From contig CBFGTJ010000052.1 of the NCBI GenBank assembly GCA_965651815.1, forward strand, positions 1 through 17,537: a stretch of 17,537 nucleotides of DNA. The letters run 5' to 3'. The notes under the pieces were generated by a model that saw only the letters and a list, made by a program, of their open reading frames with translations, ran no database searches and was not told where the DNA came from. Shown here piece by piece: positions 13,789 through 17,537 of this stretch. A program made the position numbers and the translations under genes. Numbering within the stretch: the stretch's first letter is position 1; each line of letters begins with the position of its first letter. Origin of the DNA: CBFGTJ01 sp965651815. Lineage in GTDB: Bacteria > Actinomycetota > Acidimicrobiia > Acidimicrobiales > Microtrichaceae.

Positions 13789-14249
13789 TGGACCGCGTCG
13801 CCCTCGCGCTCGCCCTGGCGGTGGTCGTGGTCGCCGTGGCCGTCGTGCTCCAGCGGCGACGCGGGCCCGAGCCCGCGGCTCCGCCGCCGAGCTTCGAGGC
13901 ACCCCCCGAACTGGTCCGCACCGACTTCGAACGGCCCGAGGCCCCGTGGCTCGTCGCGGTGTTCACCTCGTCGACCTGCTCGACGTGCGCGGACGTGTGG
14001 TCCAAGGCCGCGCTGCTCGAGTCCGACCAGGTCGCGGTGCAGGAGGTCGAGGCCACCAGGGACCGCGACCTGCACCGCCGCTACGGGATCGAGGCGGTGC
14101 CGATCGTCGCGATCGCCGGCGCGGACGGCGAGGTGCGCGCCTCGTTCGCCGGTCCCGTGTCGTCCACCCACCTGTGGGCGGCGCTGGCGGAGCTGCGCGA
14201 GCCCGGCTCCGTGCCGCCCGGCTGCGGTGGCGCCCACCACGCGGACTGA
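13788..14249 (+). CDS. Membrane-anchored thioredoxin-like protein
   Basis: This 153-residue protein has one N-terminal membrane segment (~4-21), a basic stop (Q-R-R-R), a Pro-rich linker and a thioredoxin fold at ~50-140. The redox motif is C64-S-T-C67 in the context V-A-V-F-T-S-S-T-C-S-T-C, and the cis-proline follows at V-P105-I-V. The topology places the fold outside the membrane. C-S-T-C differs from the C-G-P-C of cytoplasmic thioredoxin, so disulfide exchange on envelope proteins is more likely than general reduction. Its GTG start shares one base with the DUF5719-like stop (TAGTG), so it is the third gene of that operon. The C-terminus carries a further Cys and two His (P-G-C-G-G-A-H-H-A-D), which could bind metal. 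The gene converges on ftsH with a 27-base gap. Confidence 0.82.
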   Translation: MDRVALALALAVVVVAVAVVLQRRRGPEPAAPPPSFEAPPELVRTDFERPEAPWLVAVFTSSTCSTCADVWSKAALLESDQVAVQEVEATRDRDLHRRYGIEAVPIVAIAGADGEVRASFAGPVSSTHLWAALAELREPGSVPPGCGGAHHAD

Positions 14250-14276
14250 GCCGCGCTCACGACGGAGCGCCCGCGG

Positions 14277-16346
<2,070 letters not shown>

Positions 16347-16353
16347 GCACGAC

Positions 16354-16359
16354 AGCCTA
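16354..16359 (-). promoter_or_regulatory. Candidate -10 element of a leaderless ftsH transcript
   Basis: On the minus strand TAGGCT is followed by seven bases and the ftsH ATG (16346). No Shine-Dalgarno fits between. No clear -35 is visible at 16-18 bases upstream. The same hexamer at the same distance precedes the CPBP gene. Confidence 0.45.
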
Positions 16360-16463
16360 GAAGCACCGGGTGACCTCGGATGCGGCGCACCCCCCGTAGC
16401 TGAGAACGGTCTGCGGGCAGGCGCCGGTGGGGGAGGGTCCCCGCCCCGCGGGCCCCGTGGGGG

Positions 16464-16469
16464 TACCGT
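16464..16469 (+). promoter_or_regulatory. Candidate -10 element for the DUF3499-like gene
   Basis: TACCGT is followed by eight bases and GTG 16478. The spacer has no Shine-Dalgarno. The 131 bases between ftsH and this gene otherwise hold only G/C-rich sequence and no gene. Confidence 0.3.
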
Positions 16470-16477
16470 GGCCCGCC

Positions 16478-16720
16478 GTGAGCAGGAGCTGTGCACGACC
16501 CGGGTGCGGCCGAGAAGCCGTCGCGACGATGTCCTACGCCTACGCCGAGCGCACGGTGTGGCTCGAGGACCTCGCCGCCGAGGCGCACCCGATGGTCCAC
16601 GACCTCTGCAACGCGCACAGCTCGGACGTGCGGGTGCCGAACGGGTGGTCGCTGCAGGACCACCGGACGCCGCCGGCGGCCGCGCCGGGGCCACGGCGCC
16701 TCGATCTCGTCGGCGCCTAG
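16478..16720 (+). CDS. Small putative zinc-binding protein, DUF3499-like
   Basis: This 80-residue protein matches my memory of DUF3499, a small actinobacterial family that includes M. tuberculosis Rv3259. The diagnostic order is C5-A-R-P-G-C10, A-V-A-T-M-S-Y-A-Y-A (14-23), a middle segment, then D-L-C44-N-A-H47 and R-V-P-N-G-W. C5, C10, C44 and H47 could bind one zinc. The function is unknown; the family is normally located near whiB2 and the mannose-activating genes, which fits the contents of this window. The mycobacterial protein is longer, mostly by a C-terminal tail, here represented only by a Pro/Ala-rich end. GTG 16478 was chosen because it immediately precedes the first cysteine motif; a longer in-frame start at 16427 would add residues not typical of the family. 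Confidence 0.82.
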   Translation: MSRSCARPGCGREAVATMSYAYAERTVWLEDLAAEAHPMVHDLCNAHSSDVRVPNGWSLQDHRTPPAAAPGPRRLDLVGA

Positions 16721-16723
16721 GCT
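16718..16723 (+). promoter_or_regulatory. Candidate -10 element for the CPBP gene, overlapping the previous stop codon
   Basis: TAGGCT begins with the TAG stop of the DUF3499-like gene and lies seven bases before GTG 16731. No Shine-Dalgarno is present in the gap. The hexamer and spacing equal those before ftsH. Confidence 0.35.
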
Positions 16724-16730
16724 GACGGCG

Positions 16731-17498
16731 GTGGAGCCTTCGCCCGAGGGCGCGGGACCCCCGTTCCCCATCGACCCCGCGACCCAGCGGTGGGGGCTCG
16801 GCGACGTCGCCGCCGGCATCCTCGCCTCCCTCGTGCTCTCGACGCTCATCGGGGGCCTCGTCGTGACGGCCGCGGGCTGGAGCGGCACCGGTGCCGCCGA
16901 CGGCGATCCCGTGCCGATCTGGGGCCTCGCCCTGCTGCAGCTGCCGTTGTGGGGCGGGTACCTCGGTGTGACGCTGTGGGCCACCTCCACGAAGGGCAAC
17001 GGCGCCCTTCGGGACCTCGGGGTGCAGTCCCGCGTGCTCGACGCGCCCGTGGGGCTCGTCGTCGGCGTCGCCGCCCAGCTGGTCGTGCTGCCCCTGCTGT
17101 ACCTGCCGATCCTCGAGCTGACCGGCCGGACCGCCGAGGAGCTGTCCGAACCGGCGCGCAACCTCGCCGACCGTGCCGGTGACCTGCCGGAGTGGGTGCT
17201 GTTCGGCGTGATCGTCGGTGCCGGCGCTCCGGTCGTGGAGGAGCTGTTCTACCGGGGGCTCTTCCTGCGGTCGCTGCGCAAGGCCGGCCTCGGCGGCCTC
17301 GCGGCGGTGCTCCTCAGCTCCCTGGTGTTCGCCGGGATCCACTTCCAGCCCCTGCAGTTCCCCGGCCTGTTCGCGTTCGGGGTCATCGCGGCGGGGCTCA
17401 CGACCCTGACGGGCCGGCTCGGACCGGCGATCTGGGCGCACGTGGGCTTCAACCTCACGACCGTCGTGGTGCTGTACCACGACCTGCAACCCGGCTGA
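16731..17498 (+). CDS. CPBP-family intramembrane metalloprotease
   Basis: This 255-residue polytopic membrane protein has hydrophobic segments at ~27-48, 63-83, 105-130, 155-168, 190-203, 211-226 and 233-250. The three CPBP (Rce1/Abi) motifs are complete: E170-E171-L-F-Y-R175, F200-A-G-I-H204 and H237-V-G-F-N241; E170, H204 and H237 are the expected active-site and metal-binding residues. Such proteins cleave substrates in the membrane plane; bacterial members also serve in bacteriocin immunity or protein maturation, but here no peptide gene is adjacent. GTG 16731 lies 10 bases after the preceding stop and starts a short cytoplasmic N-terminus rich in Pro. The extended open frame upstream overlaps the DUF3499-like gene and is rejected. 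Co-transcription with that gene is possible, as is an own leaderless transcript. Confidence 0.92.
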   Translation: MEPSPEGAGPPFPIDPATQRWGLGDVAAGILASLVLSTLIGGLVVTAAGWSGTGAADGDPVPIWGLALLQLPLWGGYLGVTLWATSTKGNGALRDLGVQSRVLDAPVGLVVGVAAQLVVLPLLYLPILELTGRTAEELSEPARNLADRAGDLPEWVLFGVIVGAGAPVVEELFYRGLFLRSLRKAGLGGLAAVLLSSLVFAGIHFQPLQFPGLFAFGVIAAGLTTLTGRLGPAIWAHVGFNLTTVVVLYHDLQPG

Positions 17499-17503
17499 GC
17501 TGC

Positions 17504-17531
17504 GCCGCGTGGGCCGAACGGCCCACGCGGC
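17504..17531 (+). terminator. Strong hairpin, probable terminator of the CPBP gene
   Basis: GCCGCGTGGGCC (17504-17515) pairs perfectly with 17520-17531 around a GAAC loop, giving a 12-base, mostly G-C stem. It starts five bases after the CPBP stop. The window ends six bases later, and those six bases hold no T-run, so it is a hairpin-only terminator of the sort common in high-GC actinobacteria, possibly bidirectional. Confidence 0.75.
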
Positions 17532-17537
17532 CCGCCG

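Noticed and set aside
14250..14276. Terminator between the convergent thioredoxin-like gene and ftsH
   Set aside because: The 27 bases contain no convincing inverted repeat.

Overview
The window is uniformly GC-rich (by eye above 70 %), densely coded, and uses many GTG starts. Three things point to Actinomycetota: coenzyme F420 genes (cofD, cofE), a DUF3499-type small zinc protein, and a secreted protein resembling DUF5719. High GC, the absence of a nitroreductase domain on CofE and the overall gene set would fit a deep-branching class such as Acidimicrobiia, but that placement is inference. I see no rRNA, tRNA, CRISPR array, transposase or phage gene, and no intergenic stretch longer than about 235 bases.

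Layout. Positions 1-2127 (+) hold the 3' end of a sugar-nucleotide pyrophosphorylase, an NDP-sugar epimerase and a short-chain dehydrogenase. Positions 2128-2361 are a leader with a good candidate promoter, a palindrome on its start site and a Z-DNA-prone tract. Positions 2362-4494 (+) hold two tandem GH16 lipoprotein genes whose catalytic cores match at 488 of 489 bases while their linkers are unrelated. On the minus strand, 7205-4508 is read as gmd, cofD, cofE in one tight operon. A lone XRE regulator (7281-7736, +) is followed by convergent rmd (8660-7746, -). Divergent from rmd is a three-gene operon (8855-14249, +): a large GT2-membrane fusion, a DUF5719-like secreted protein and a membrane-anchored thioredoxin-like protein. 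Then come ftsH (16346-14277, -), and divergently a DUF3499-like gene and a CPBP-family membrane protease, ending in a strong hairpin at the right edge.

How it works together. Most of the window is envelope polysaccharide metabolism. The pyrophosphorylase makes an NDP-sugar; Gmd and Rmd should convert GDP-mannose to GDP-D-rhamnose; the large glycosyltransferase is a likely user of such activated sugars at the membrane; the GH16 lipoproteins probably trim a beta-glucan or galactan-type polymer outside the cell. The F420 pair shares the gmd operon. The mix of F420 genes, an NDP-mannose-type pyrophosphorylase, a glycosyltransferase and a DUF3499 gene resembles the M. tuberculosis Rv3259-Rv3265c neighbourhood (DUF3499, whiB2, fbiA, fbiB, manB, wbbL), so this looks like an expanded version of an old actinobacterial cluster. 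FtsH and the CPBP protease add membrane-protein quality control.

The most notable observations are the near-perfect catalytic-core identity of the GH16 twins, the four-fold internal repeat in the DUF5719-like protein with only two cysteines beside a thioredoxin-like gene, and a recurring -10 hexamer placed 6-8 bases before the start codon of four genes that lack a Shine-Dalgarno, which suggests leaderless transcripts.
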